Source of the DNA: Mycolicibacter terrae
Lineage (GTDB): Bacteria > Actinomycetota > Actinomycetes > Mycobacteriales > Mycobacteriaceae
Assembly (NCBI RefSeq): GCF_010727125.1
Contig: NZ_AP022564.1
Span: 4,216,001-4,280,000, forward strand
Direction: 5' to 3'
DNA: 64,000 bases
The first letter of the stretch is position 1. Each line of letters starts with the position of its first letter. Below are positions 33,260-46,779 of this stretch, in pieces. The notes below the pieces were generated by a model. It had not been told where the DNA came from, searched no databases, and saw only the letters and a list, made by a program, of their open reading frames with translations. The position numbers and the translations under genes are program-made.

Positions 33260-33332
33260 TGGAGCCTAGGAGATTCGAACTCCTGACATCTGCCTTGCAA
33301 AGGCAGCGCTCTACCAACTGAGCTAAGGCCCC
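33260..33332 (-). tRNA. tRNA-Ala, anticodon TGC
   Basis: 73 nt. Acceptor GGGGCCT / AGGCTCC with discriminator A, D arm GCTCAGTTGGTAGAGC, anticodon stem CTGCC / GGCAG around TTTGCAA, T arm AGGAGTTCGAATCTCCT. CCA not encoded. It is separated from tRNA-Ile by only 13 bp, so the two share a transcript. Confidence 0.97.
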
Positions 33333-33345
33333 TGATCGGGACTCG

Positions 33346-33419
33346 TGGGCCTAGGAGGACTCGAACCTCCGACCTCTTCGTTATCAGCGAAGCGCTCTAA
33401 CCGCCTGAGCTATAGGCCC
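33346..33419 (-). tRNA. tRNA-Ile, anticodon GAT
   Basis: 74 nt. Acceptor GGGCCTA / TAGGCCC with discriminator A, anticodon stem CTTCG / CGAAG around CTGATAA, T arm GGAGGTTCGAGTCCTCC. CCA not encoded. The order gyrA, Rv0007 type, tRNA-Ile, tRNA-Ala is that of M. tuberculosis. Confidence 0.97.
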
Positions 33420-33491
33420 GTAGTCGACTACGACCGAGCGCCGAGATTACCGCACCCGAGGCCCCCCGGCCAAAATGGCCCGAGCTGCCGG

Positions 33492-34358
33492 TCAGTCCCG
33501 GTCGGCCAGGGTTACCTCGACACCGCCGACCACGTCGGTGCTGAGGTTGTAGATCACTACGCCGAGGGTGGCCATCGCGGTCAGCACGACGACGTTCACC
33601 AGCCCGATCAGGGCGGCACCGCCGAAGATCGAACTGCCCGAAACCAGCTCCGCGGCACTGTTGTTGGTCAACAGGTCCCCAACGTTGCTGTTCAGCTTGC
33701 TCCAGACGCCCATCGCGCCCAGCAGGACGTAGAGCACGGCGACGGCGATCATCCAGACGAAGAACAGCGCCGTCGACAACAGCAGCGACACCTTCAGCGC
33801 GCTCCACGGGTCGATCCGCCGGATCTGCATGCTGGCCCGCACCGGACCACGCGGTCCGGACGAGACCTGCATGCGCCGGGCTGCCGGACGCCGCTGGGCC
33901 GGTTCGGACAGGTCCGGCAGCTCACTGCCGTAGCCGTCCTCGGACGGCGCGGGCGGGGCCGGCTTGGCCGGTTGCGGAGCCGGCTTGACCTGTTGCTTGA
34001 CCTGCTGCTGGACCGCCGGCTTGGCGGGCTGGGCGGGCTGGGCCGGTGCCGGCGCCGGCGCCGGCTGCGGGGCGCCGGGTGCCGCGGTGCCCGAGACGAA
34101 GCGGCGAAGCCGCTCGTCCACCCCGGGGGAGTGGCCAGCCGTGTTGGGTTCGGCGGGGCGCGCCGGTTCGGCGGGCCGCGCCGCCGCGGGCTGTCTGGTC
34201 TGGCTCCCGCGTTGCCAGGGCGGCGCCTCCCCGGTCTCGGTGATCCGGCCGGGGCGGCCCGTGGGCCGCTGACCGGCCGCGTCGGCCGAACCGCTGCCCG
34301 GGGTCTCGGCCTTACCCGGGCCGTTCCCCGGGTGCCCCGGCTCCTTCGGTGCGCTCAC
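33492..34358 (-). CDS. DUF3566 membrane protein (Rv0007-type)
   Basis: 288 residues from GTG 34358. Residues 1 to about 165 are low-complexity Pro/Ala/Gln with charged patches. The C-terminal DUF3566 domain begins at RIDPWSALKVSLLLS and carries two membrane helices (about 184-208 and 245-268) with an external loop between. It lies 55 bp downstream of gyrA on the same strand. Function unknown; conserved in Actinobacteria at this place. Confidence 0.85.
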   Translation of the reverse strand: MSAPKEPGHPGNGPGKAETPGSGSADAAGQRPTGRPGRITETGEAPPWQRGSQTRQPAAARPAEPARPAEPNTAGHSPGVDERLRRFVSGTAAPGAPQPAPAPAPAQPAQPAKPAVQQQVKQQVKPAPQPAKPAPPAPSEDGYGSELPDLSEPAQRRPAARRMQVSSGPRGPVRASMQIRRIDPWSALKVSLLLSTALFFVWMIAVAVLYVLLGAMGVWSKLNSNVGDLLTNNSAAELVSGSSIFGGAALIGLVNVVVLTAMATLGVVIYNLSTDVVGGVEVTLADRD

Positions 34359-34413
34359 CCACGGCTCCTTCGCTGTGTCTCCGAGCCGCCCGGCGGCTGG
34401 TTTCTCGTCGGGT

Positions 34414-36909
<2,496 letters not shown>

Positions 36910-36951
36910 CTGTTCCTCGTCCTAGTCAGCGGTCGGGCGGCTCTGATGTCG

Positions 36952-38967
<2,016 letters not shown>

Positions 38968-39221
38968 GGTCGGGGAGCTCTCCTCAGGGTCACAAGCAAG
39001 CAGTCGGCGCACCACATCACGGGATGCGCGGGGGATACCGCAACAGTCTACCGTGAGGAACCGACGGCGGGCATTTTCTCGGGGCGTTTCCACCCATCTG
39101 ATTGACCCGTGGCGCGGATATCGCGGTCAACCATGTGTCCGGCCGCTGGCCGGAGCAATTTTCGGGCTCGTAGCGCCGCTGAGGCGCGGGTCACCCGGCT
39201 ACCCGCGGGTCCCGGTCGAAA

Positions 39222-39770
39222 TCAGCCGTAGGTGTCTCGGGGCCCACGCCCCGAGACGTGCAGCGGCCCCTTGCGCCAGGACGGCGCGGTCGGACCGGTG
39301 ATCCTCAGCGTCGTCACCACCCCCTCGCCGACCGCGGCGGCGATTTTCGCCAGCAACTGAGCCTGCACCAGCCGCAGTTGGGTGGCCCACGCCGTCGATT
39401 CCGCCGACACGCTCAAGACTCCCTCGGCGAGCCTGGTCGGTGTGGCGTGCGAAGCGATGTCCTCCCCGACGACCGCGCGCCATCGACCCAGAACGGTGCC
39501 CTCGGCGACCTGCGCCGACCACCCCCGCGCCTGCGCGAGGTCGCTGGTCGCGGCGCCCAGGGGCTGAGGGTCGCGGCGGTCGGGTCCCGGCCCGGACCAG
39601 GCGCGCCGGCCGGTGCCGCTGCCCGGCGTTCGGCGCCGCAGCGGCGCCCGCCGGCCCTGCCCGACGTCTTTGCCCTGGCTGCGCGCCGCCTCGCGTGCCT
39701 CGGCCAAGGTCCGCCGGACCAGATCCATGCCGGCCAGGTGCGCCGACGGTTCGACATCGGAATCGCTCAT
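39222..39770 (-). CDS. dciA: DciA-like DUF721 protein (Rv0004-type)
   Basis: 182 residues from ATG 39770, which overlaps the recF stop by 4 bp. N-terminal flexible Arg/Gly-rich part (about 20-75), then the DUF721 domain: WRAVVGEDIASHATPTRL, then GVLSVSAESTAWATQLRLVQAQLLAKI. DUF721 proteins named DciA load or activate the replicative helicase in bacteria without DnaC, and a mycobacterial DciA role has been described. Its place after recF and before gyrB is standard. Confidence 0.88.
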   Translation of the reverse strand: MSDSDVEPSAHLAGMDLVRRTLAEAREAARSQGKDVGQGRRAPLRRRTPGSGTGRRAWSGPGPDRRDPQPLGAATSDLAQARGWSAQVAEGTVLGRWRAVVGEDIASHATPTRLAEGVLSVSAESTAWATQLRLVQAQLLAKIAAAVGEGVVTTLRITGPTAPSWRKGPLHVSGRGPRDTYG

Positions 39771-40927
39771 TGGCCACCCCCGATCAGTTCCGACACCCTG
39801 CCGTCGTCGCCCTCGGTCACCGCGATGCGGACCTGGCGGGCCTGCCAATCCGCCGGCACGTCCTCGGCGACCGCGGCGGTGATCAGCACCTGTTCCGCGG
39901 AGGCCGCGACGTCGGCGAGCGCGCGTCGGCGAGCGCTGTCCAACTCGGCGAACACATCATCGAGCAAAAGCACCGGCTCCGCGCCTTCACTGCGCAGCAG
40001 TTGATACGCCGCCAATCGCAGTGCCAACGCCATCGACCACGATTCCCCGTGGCTGGCAAACCCTTTCACCGGACGGTCGCCGAGCCGCAGTTCCAACTCG
40101 TCACGGTGCGGGCCGACCAGACAGACCCCGCGTTCCAGTTCGGCCCGCCGACGGCGCGCCAATTCCGCCAGGAGCACCTCCTGTAGTTGGGCCGGGCCTT
40201 CGTTGACGTCCTCGGGAGGAATCTCCAATTTGGGCCGGTAGGCCACCGCTGCGTTCCTGGTGCCGGGCGCAAGCAGTTGGTAGGCCTTCTCCACCTCGGG
40301 TGCCAATTGATTGACCAGATCGATCCGCGCGGCCATCAGATCCGCGCCGTGCGCCGCCAATTGGGCGTCCCAGACGTCGAGGGTGTCCAACACCGACCGG
40401 TCACCGCGGTGCAGCGCGCCCGGCGCACTCTTCAGCAACGCCGTGCGCTGCCGCAACACCTTGTCGTAGTCGGCGCGCACCGCGGCGACGCGTGGCCGGC
40501 GCACACTGGCGAGTTCGTCGAGGTAGCGGCGGCGCTCGCCGGGGTCACCGCGGACCAGCGCCAAGTCTTCCGGGGCGAACAACACCGCACGCAGCACCCC
40601 GACGACCTCGCGGGCGTGCCGCACCGGAGATCGGTTCAGCCGGACTTTGTTGGCGCGTCCCGCCGCGATCTCCAGGTCGACTGCCAGTTCGCGGCCCTCG
40701 TTGACGACGATCGTGGACACCACCGCACGCTCGGCGCCCGATCTGATCAGCGGGGCGTCGGTGGCCACCCGATGCGAACCCAGGGTTGACGAATACCACA
40801 GGGCCTCAACAAGGTTGGTCTTACCGTAGCCGTTGGGGCCGACCATCACCGTGGCGCCCGGTTCCAGTTCGAGGTCGACGTGCGCCCAGGACCGGAAATC
40901 GCGCAGGCCCAGGTGGCGGACATACAC
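39767..40927 (-). CDS. recF: DNA replication and repair protein RecF
   Basis: 386 residues. Walker A GPNGYGKTN at about 30-38, ABC-type signature region near 115-150 (EDLALVRGDPGERRRYLD) and Walker B VLLLDDVFAELD near 325. Helps load RecA at gaps with RecO and RecR. It follows dnaN by 38 bp and overlaps the DciA-like gene, so dnaN-recF-dciA may be one unit. Confidence 0.96.
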   Translation of the reverse strand: MYVRHLGLRDFRSWAHVDLELEPGATVMVGPNGYGKTNLVEALWYSSTLGSHRVATDAPLIRSGAERAVVSTIVVNEGRELAVDLEIAAGRANKVRLNRSPVRHAREVVGVLRAVLFAPEDLALVRGDPGERRRYLDELASVRRPRVAAVRADYDKVLRQRTALLKSAPGALHRGDRSVLDTLDVWDAQLAAHGADLMAARIDLVNQLAPEVEKAYQLLAPGTRNAAVAYRPKLEIPPEDVNEGPAQLQEVLLAELARRRRAELERGVCLVGPHRDELELRLGDRPVKGFASHGESWSMALALRLAAYQLLRSEGAEPVLLLDDVFAELDSARRRALADVAASAEQVLITAAVAEDVPADWQARQVRIAVTEGDDGRVSELIGGGQ

Positions 40928-40965
40928 CGCGAAACCACCCCTCCCGTCGTGGCGGGCCGAGCCGG

Positions 40966-42162
40966 TCAGCCAGGCAGGCGGACCGGCATCAACAGGTAGA
41001 CGTAATCCGAGGGTACGGCCGGGAACGGGCCGGCGCCGCTCAGCACCGGGTCGTCGTCACCGGCCGGTCGCAGCACAGCGGGCTTCTTGGGATCGGTAAA
41101 CCCCATCGAAACCTTCTCGCTGTGCAACGAGCCCAGGCCGTCGGTCAGATACGTCGGGTTGAACGCGATGGTCAGCGGCTCGCCGACGAAGTCCACCGCC
41201 AGATCCTCCTCGGCCCGGCCGACATCCTCCGCGCCGGCGGACAACCGCAGGGTTCCCTCGGACAACTCCATGCGCACCTGAGCACCCCGATCGGCGACCA
41301 GGGCGACACGTTTGATGGCCTCGGTCAGCTCCGCCACACCGATGGTGGCGACCGCAAGATGCTCACTGGGCAGCAATTGGCGGAATTTCGGGAATTCGGC
41401 GTCCAACAGCCGGGTGGTGCTGCGTTTGCCTCCGCTGGTGATCCCCAGCAGGCCTTCGCTGCCGACCGCCGGTCCCGCGCCCAGCGCCAGGTGGACCTCG
41501 GTCCCGTCGCCGCCGGCCTTGGCGGCTTCGGCGAGCGTTTTGGCCGGCACCAGCACGGCGGCTTCGGTGCCCGGCGCGGACGACCAGGTCAATTCACGTA
41601 CTGCCAGCCGAAAACGATCGGTGGCCGCCAAAACCACTGTATTGCCGGATATTTCGACCCGGATTCCGGTCAACATCGGCAATGTGTCATCCCGGCCGGC
41701 GGCCACCGCGACCTGGCTGATCGCCTCGGCGAACAAGTCTGCGGGCAACACGCCGGTCTCGTCGGGCAGCGTCGGTAGCGTCGGGTAGTCCTCGACCGTC
41801 ATGGTCGGCAACGAGAACCGGGAGTTACCGCACGTCAACGACGCCCGGGTTGCCTCCACCTGGACCTCGACCGGCTTGGCGGGAAGCGCCCGGGTGATAT
41901 CCGACAGCAGCCGTCCGGACACCAAAACACTTCCCGGAGAAGCGATCTCGGCAGCGAGCTGAACCTCGGCGGAAACCTCGTAATCGAACCCGGAGACCGT
42001 CAGCCCGTTGTCGGAACCGGTCAGCAGCACCCCGGCCAGCAATGGCACGGTGGGACGGGCCGGCAAGGATTTCGCGACCCACGCCACCGCATCGGCGAAG
42101 TCGTCCCGGTCCAAGCGGAATCTCAAGTCGGTCAGACCCGCGTTTGTGGTCGCCGCGTCCAT
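40966..42162 (-). CDS. dnaN: DNA polymerase III sliding clamp (beta subunit)
   Basis: 398 residues (402 in M. tuberculosis from memory). Three similar clamp domains; recognisable pieces include RDDFADAVAWVAKSLPARPTVP at the start and the C-terminal YLLMPVRLPG that forms the partner pocket. As a ring-shaped dimer it tethers polymerases, and is the target of griselimycin-type drugs in mycobacteria. It follows the oriC region. Confidence 0.97.
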   Translation of the reverse strand: MDAATTNAGLTDLRFRLDRDDFADAVAWVAKSLPARPTVPLLAGVLLTGSDNGLTVSGFDYEVSAEVQLAAEIASPGSVLVSGRLLSDITRALPAKPVEVQVEATRASLTCGNSRFSLPTMTVEDYPTLPTLPDETGVLPADLFAEAISQVAVAAGRDDTLPMLTGIRVEISGNTVVLAATDRFRLAVRELTWSSAPGTEAAVLVPAKTLAEAAKAGGDGTEVHLALGAGPAVGSEGLLGITSGGKRSTTRLLDAEFPKFRQLLPSEHLAVATIGVAELTEAIKRVALVADRGAQVRMELSEGTLRLSAGAEDVGRAEEDLAVDFVGEPLTIAFNPTYLTDGLGSLHSEKVSMGFTDPKKPAVLRPAGDDDPVLSGAGPFPAVPSDYVYLLMPVRLPG

Positions 42163-42696
42163 AGCGTCCTCTCGTCACCCCGATATCGAGCTCTACCCCG
42201 CGGCGACCGGTGAACATCCCCCACCTGCGGCCGTGCAACGCCCTCCGACAAAGCGCAGGGCGGTAGGTCACCAACCGTAGAGCCTCGAAGCCCGTCTTGA
42301 AAGTTAATCGACGACAACCGTGGGGCCGCACCGACCCTGCGGGAAGCGGAAGCCCGGGGGTTGTGAACAGCCCCCTGCGACGGGAATCCCCAACGGCCTG
42401 CTTTTAGAGAGAATCGATGAAGGGATCTCAGTATTAGTAATAAGTCCTGTGCATGGTGGGCACAGTGGTGCATCGGCGCTGTTGAGCGGGGGCAGGGGGT
42501 TGGGGAGCAACGGTGAGTAACACGCCGGGGCGGGCTGGGTCGGCTGTGTATGGAACGGCCGCTGTGTATCCCTGGCCGGTTCGTCATCGGTTCATGGACA
42601 GGTTGTCCGCAGCGGTATCCACAGGCGGTGGGCGCAACAGGTGATGCGAGTGTGTCGGAAGTTTTTTGCAAGATTGTCGCGCCGGGCACGCGGTGG
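42163..42696. other. oriC: Origin of replication oriC (dnaA-dnaN intergenic region)
   Basis: 534 bp without a gene between dnaA and dnaN, where mycobacterial oriC lies. It has degenerate DnaA-box matches such as TTGTCCGCA (42603-42611), GTATCCACA (42615-42623) and TTGTGAACA (42361-42369), plus CTGTGTAT and CTGTGCAT patches between 42448 and 42570. An AT-rich part near 42400-42446 (with AGTATTAGTAATAAG) is a candidate unwinding element. The dnaN promoter must also lie here. Box calls are by eye. Confidence 0.85.
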
Positions 42697-44169
42697 TCAG
42701 CGCTTGGCGCGTTGCCGGATCCGGGTGGTGAGCTCTTTGACCTGATCGAAGACCTCGCGACGTTCGGCCATCTCGCCACGGATTTTGCGTTCGGCGTACA
42801 TCACCGTGGTGTGATCGCGGCCGAAGGCCTGGCCGATCTTGGGGAGCGACAGGTCGGTCAGCTCGCGACACAGGTACATGGCGATCTGGCGGGACTGGGC
42901 CAGCGGGCGGGTCTTGCCCGGGCCGCGGAGTTCCTCGACGCTGGTGTCGAAGTATTCGGCGATGACCGCCATGATGATCGCCGCGCTGATCTGCATCGTG
43001 CTGGCATCGGCGATCAGGTCACGCAGGACGATCTCGGCCAGTGACCGGTCGATCGGGGTCTTGTTGAGCGAGGCGAAGGCCGTGACCCGGATCAACGCGC
43101 CCTCGAGTTCACGGATGTTGCGTTCGATGCTGGTGGCGATCAACTCCAACACGTCGCCGGGCACGTCGAGACGCTCCATCTGCGCCTTCTTGCGCAGAAT
43201 CGCGATCCGGGTCTCCAGGTCAGGCGGCTGGACGTCGGTGATCAGACCCCACTCGAACCGGGTCCGCAGTCGATCTTCCAGTGTGGCAAGTTGTTTGGGC
43301 GCCCGATCGGAGGTGATCACGATCTGCTTGTTGGCGTTGTGCAGGGTGTTGAAGGTATGGAAGAACTCCTCCTGGATACCTTCTTTGCCCTCGATGAACT
43401 GGATGTCGTCGACCAGCAGGACATCGATGTCGCGGTAGCTGCGCTTGAACGCGACCTTGCGGTCGTCGCGCAGCGAGTTGATGAAGTCGTTGGTGAACTC
43501 TTCGGTGGAGACGTACTTGACGCGCATCCCGGGGAAGAGCCGTTGGGTGTAGTTGCCGGCCGCGTGCAGCAGGTGGGTTTTACCCAGACCGGACTCACCC
43601 CAGATGAACAGGGGGTTGTATGCGCGGGCTGGCGCCTCGGCGATGGCCAGGGCGGCGGCGTGGGCGAACCGGTTGGAGGTACCGATGACGAACGTGTCGA
43701 AGGTGTAGCGCCGGTTGAGGCTGGCGCCGTCGGCGGTCGCCGAATCGTCACTGGGGCGCTCGGTGAAGTAATTGGGCCAGTCGTATTCCACGTCGGGGGT
43801 GTCGTCTTCGTCGTCTTCGTCCTCGCCCGCGCGGGCCGGGGCCGGGTTATCGGACGAGGCGGATCCGTCGTCGGCGGGCGCGGGGGCGATGCGCACCCCG
43901 AGTTCGATGTCGTGTCCGAGGCGCCGGCTGAGGGCAGCGGTGATCTGGGTGCGCAGGTGCCGTTCGATCTCGTTCTGGACGAAGCTGCTCGGGACCGCGA
44001 GCAGCGCGAAGCCTTCGACTATCGCCAGCGGGTGTACCAGGTTGAGCCAGGCCTTCTGCTGGGGTGTCAGGACCGCAGCTGACGCGTCGGGGGCGGGGGC
44101 TTCGCCGTTGAGTTCTGCGACCACCTCGTCCCACAGGGTGAGGAATGCCGACGCGGAGTCATCGGTCAA
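42697..44169 (-). CDS. dnaA: Chromosomal replication initiator DnaA
   Basis: 490 residues. Domain I (1 to about 90), a variable acidic domain II linker, AAA+ domain III with Walker A GESGLGKTH and Walker B LLVDDIQF, and DNA-binding domain IV with GRDHTTVMYAERKI. Binds boxes in oriC and unwinds it in the ATP form. Two near-perfect DnaA boxes sit just before its start, so self-control is likely. Confidence 0.98.
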   Translation of the reverse strand: MTDDSASAFLTLWDEVVAELNGEAPAPDASAAVLTPQQKAWLNLVHPLAIVEGFALLAVPSSFVQNEIERHLRTQITAALSRRLGHDIELGVRIAPAPADDGSASSDNPAPARAGEDEDDEDDTPDVEYDWPNYFTERPSDDSATADGASLNRRYTFDTFVIGTSNRFAHAAALAIAEAPARAYNPLFIWGESGLGKTHLLHAAGNYTQRLFPGMRVKYVSTEEFTNDFINSLRDDRKVAFKRSYRDIDVLLVDDIQFIEGKEGIQEEFFHTFNTLHNANKQIVITSDRAPKQLATLEDRLRTRFEWGLITDVQPPDLETRIAILRKKAQMERLDVPGDVLELIATSIERNIRELEGALIRVTAFASLNKTPIDRSLAEIVLRDLIADASTMQISAAIIMAVIAEYFDTSVEELRGPGKTRPLAQSRQIAMYLCRELTDLSLPKIGQAFGRDHTTVMYAERKIRGEMAERREVFDQVKELTTRIRQRAKR

Positions 44170-44782
44170 TGACTCATCCCCCTGGCTCGAAGTCGTGATG
44201 CACGGATCTCGTGCGGTGACATGCTATCCACACAGTTATCCACAGGTGTGGATGAGGTGCGTGTACCCCGGTGAGGCCCTCCGGGCCAGTTGCTCGGCAA
44301 CGGCCACTCCAGACAGTCCGGCGATACCTGAAGCGCAGGCCGCTTCGTCCTCTTCGATTACGGCCGGGATCCGCTCCAGTCGCGAAACGGCGCTGGCAAG
44401 CAAGTTAACAGGTTTCCGGGCGGGCGACTACTCCTTTCACCGAGATGAATCGAGTAAAAATAGGCGCCACCGGAACGTCCGTGGCGGGTGTGACCAGTGT
44501 GAATGATGGGCCGCTTCCCGACGCGGTCCGGACCGGCCCGGCAGGGCACCGCCGGCAGGGACAGTGCCAGGGTTTGACCCGGCGAACCTGCATCAGTACC
44601 CTCGAACAGTCGCCCGAACGTCGGCGATACGGCAGCGACCGGCTCTCGGCCGGAGACCGCGCCGGTTACCAGCAAGACGCAGAAGTTCACCGAGCTTACC
44701 GAGTGCGTCGCGTGCGGCAGGCACAACGGTGTTCCGGTGTGTCGGGCAGACGCGACGCAAGACGCAACAAGGAGAGTGTGCC
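44170..44782. promoter_or_regulatory. Divergent dnaA / rpmH promoter region with DnaA boxes
   Basis: 613 bp without a convincing gene. DnaA boxes CTATCCACA (44224-44232) and TTATCCACA (44236-44244; identical to the E. coli R1 type) lie 55-75 bp before the dnaA start, with an opposed TGTGGATGA at 44247-44255. The rest must hold the rpmH-rnpA promoter and a long leader; an AT-rich run at 44451-44463 is a candidate -10 area. The ORFs in this stretch have no ribosome sites or family features. Confidence 0.75.
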
Positions 44783-44926
44783 GTGGCCAAGGGCAAGCGG
44801 ACCTTCCAGCCCAACAACCGACGTCGGGCCCGGGTGCACGGGTTTCGCCTGCGGATGCGTACGCGCGCTGGCCGCGCCATCGTCTCGGGCCGGCGTCGCA
44901 AGGGCCGTCGCTCGCTGACTGCTTGA
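44783..44926 (+). CDS. rpmH: Ribosomal protein bL34
   Basis: 47 residues, start GTG 44783 with AAGGAGAG about 6 bases upstream. Very basic, with KRTFQPNNRRRARVHGFRLRM and RKGRRSLTA, which is the L34 signature. Large-subunit protein. The upstream extension of the frame to 44564 has no L34 character. A TTG overlapping its stop is a possible alternative start of rnpA. Confidence 0.98.
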   Translation: MAKGKRTFQPNNRRRARVHGFRLRMRTRAGRAIVSGRRRKGRRSLTA

Positions 44927-44943
44927 GCACAGGCAGCACCGCG

Positions 44944-45321
44944 GTGCTCCCGGCTCAGTTCCGGATGAGACGCTCGGCGGATTTCGGTGCGACGGTCAGA
45001 CAGGGCCGAAGGGCGGTTCAGCCCGATGTCATCGTCTATAGCCGAACGAGCTGTGACCGGCGAACCGACACCTTCGACGAATGCGCGCCGCCGCAAGTCG
45101 GCCTGATCATCGCCAAGTCGGTGGGTTCGGCTGTCGAACGGCACCAGGTCGCCCGTCGTCTGCGCCACGTGGCCCGCGAGATGCTCGGGGATCTGGGGTC
45201 GGGCGAACAGGTGGTGATCCGGGCACGGCCCGGCAGTAGCGCTGCGAAGTCGGATGCGCTGCGGGAACAGTTGCGTTCCGGGTTGTGGTCGGTGCACCGA
45301 TCCGGGGGTGCGGCGCGGTGA
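44944..45321 (+). CDS. rnpA: RNase P protein component
   Basis: 125 residues from GTG 44944, giving VLPAQFRMRRSADF, which fits M. tuberculosis RnpA; TTG 44923 overlapping rpmH is an alternative. The RNR-type motif is VERHQVARRLRHVAREML. It binds the catalytic RNA for tRNA 5' processing; the RNA gene is not in the window. Overlaps yidD by 4 bp. Confidence 0.93.
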   Translation: MLPAQFRMRRSADFGATVRQGRRAVQPDVIVYSRTSCDRRTDTFDECAPPQVGLIIAKSVGSAVERHQVARRLRHVAREMLGDLGSGEQVVIRARPGSSAAKSDALREQLRSGLWSVHRSGGAAR

Positions 45322-45635
45322 CCCACGGTGTTGCGGCGGCGCCGGTTCGAGGGTTGATCTTCGTCATTCAGCTCTATCGGCACATGGTCTCGCCGCTGCG
45401 ATTGCCCAGTTGCCGCTTCATGCCGACGTGCAGCCAATACGCGGTGGATGCCTTGAGCGAGTATGGACTGATCCGGGGCGGATGGCTGGCAGCCGTGCGC
45501 CTGGCAAAGTGTGGGCCGTGGCATCAAGGCGGCTGGGACCCGATACCGGAGCGGTCCCGGGGCGGCGCTGGATGCGACTGTCCGTCCGGGAACGCCTCGG
45601 ACAACCGAGCGGAGGATGAACGACGTGGCCTTTGA
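45318..45635 (+). CDS. yidD: Membrane protein insertion efficiency factor YidD
   Basis: 105 residues from GTG 45318 (overlapping the rnpA stop as GTGA). The YidD core is present: IQLYRHMVSPLRLPSCRFMPTCSQYA, then GGWLAAVRLAKCGPWHQGGWDPIP. Thought to aid YidC-dependent insertion. The C-terminal tail after PIPE is not conserved-looking, and overlaps the start of yidC. Confidence 0.9.
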   Translation: MTHGVAAAPVRGLIFVIQLYRHMVSPLRLPSCRFMPTCSQYAVDALSEYGLIRGGWLAAVRLAKCGPWHQGGWDPIPERSRGGAGCDCPSGNASDNRAEDERRGL

Positions 45636-46725
45636 TCCCCGGAGTCTGGACTACGTGTACTACCCGGTGTCGGGCATTATGTGGTTGTGGTACAAGGCAT
45701 TTGGCCTTCTACTCGGCCCGGCGAGCTTCTTCACCTGGGCCTTGTCGGTGACGTTTTTGGTATTCACACTGCGTGCCCTGCTCTACAAGCCCTTCGTCAA
45801 GCAGATCCGGACCACCCGGCAGATGCAGGAACTGCAGCCGCAGATCAAGGCGCTGCAGAAGAAGTACGGCAAAGACCGTCAACGCATGGCACTCGAGATG
45901 CAGAAGCTGCAGCGCGAACACGGCTTCAACCCGATCCTGGGGTGCTTGCCGATGCTGGCGCAGATCCCGGTGTTCCTGGGCCTGTTCCATGTGCTGCGTT
46001 CGTTCAACCGCACCAGCACCGGGATCGGTCAGCTGGGGCTCTCGCCGGACCTGAACCGGCAGCTGGGTAACTACTTCTTCAGCGCCACCGACGTGGGCAA
46101 CTTCTTGGACGCCAACCTCTTGGGTGCTCCGCTGGGCGCGACGATGATCCAACGGACCGGGTTGGATGCCTTCGCCGAGTTCAACCGGGTGTCGGTGATC
46201 GCGGTCGGCGTTCCCATCATGATCGCGGCCGGCATCGCGACCTACTTCAACAGTCGGGCCTCGGTGGCACGGCAGAGTCCGGAAGCGGCGGCCAACCCGC
46301 AGACCGCGATGATGAACAAGCTGGCGCTGTACGTGTTCCCGCTGGGCGTGGTCGTCGGCGGACCGTTCCTGCCCCTGGCGATCATCTTGTACTGGTTCTC
46401 CAACAACATCTGGACGTTCGCGCAGCAGCACTACGTCTTCGGCCTGATCGCCAAGGAGGACGAGGCGAAGAAGGAGGAGGCACTGCGCCGACGAGCGGCC
46501 AACGCCCCGGCGCCCGGCGCCAAGCCCAAGCGGGCCGGCCGCACGGCCACGGCGGAGGCCGACACCTCGGCCACCGATGAAACCGAGGCGCCGCTCGCCG
46601 ATTCGGCCGAGCCTGAAGCGAGCCAGCCGGCGAAGGCCGATGCGGCCAAACGGAGCCCGGGTCGGCCCGCGCCCCGGGGCGGCCGCCCCGGCGCCGGCGC
46701 GAAGCCGAAGAAACGCAAGCGGTGA
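45625..46725 (+). CDS. yidC: Membrane protein insertase YidC
   Basis: 366 residues from GTG 45625, selected because GGAGG (45611-45615) is 9 bases upstream and the length equals the recalled M. tuberculosis protein; ATG 45616 is too near that site. Several membrane helices, with the conserved cytosolic loop RQMQELQPQIKALQKKYGKDRQRM and GCLPMLAQIPVFLGL, the typical Oxa1/YidC core. A basic, low-complexity tail ends KPKKRKR, as expected for ribosome contact. Confidence 0.95.
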   Translation: MAFDPRSLDYVYYPVSGIMWLWYKAFGLLLGPASFFTWALSVTFLVFTLRALLYKPFVKQIRTTRQMQELQPQIKALQKKYGKDRQRMALEMQKLQREHGFNPILGCLPMLAQIPVFLGLFHVLRSFNRTSTGIGQLGLSPDLNRQLGNYFFSATDVGNFLDANLLGAPLGATMIQRTGLDAFAEFNRVSVIAVGVPIMIAAGIATYFNSRASVARQSPEAAANPQTAMMNKLALYVFPLGVVVGGPFLPLAIILYWFSNNIWTFAQQHYVFGLIAKEDEAKKEEALRRRAANAPAPGAKPKRAGRTATAEADTSATDETEAPLADSAEPEASQPAKADAAKRSPGRPAPRGGRPGAGAKPKKRKR

Positions 46726-46779
46726 CTTACCGCGACAAGCCAACCGGCGCGTGAGCCGCCGGGCACGGAGGGAGACGAT

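Noticed and set aside
44170..44782. Protein genes in the dnaA-rpmH gap
   Set aside because: The frames (for example 44358-44939 minus and 44445-44918 plus) lack ribosome sites and domains and overlap rpmH or the DnaA boxes.
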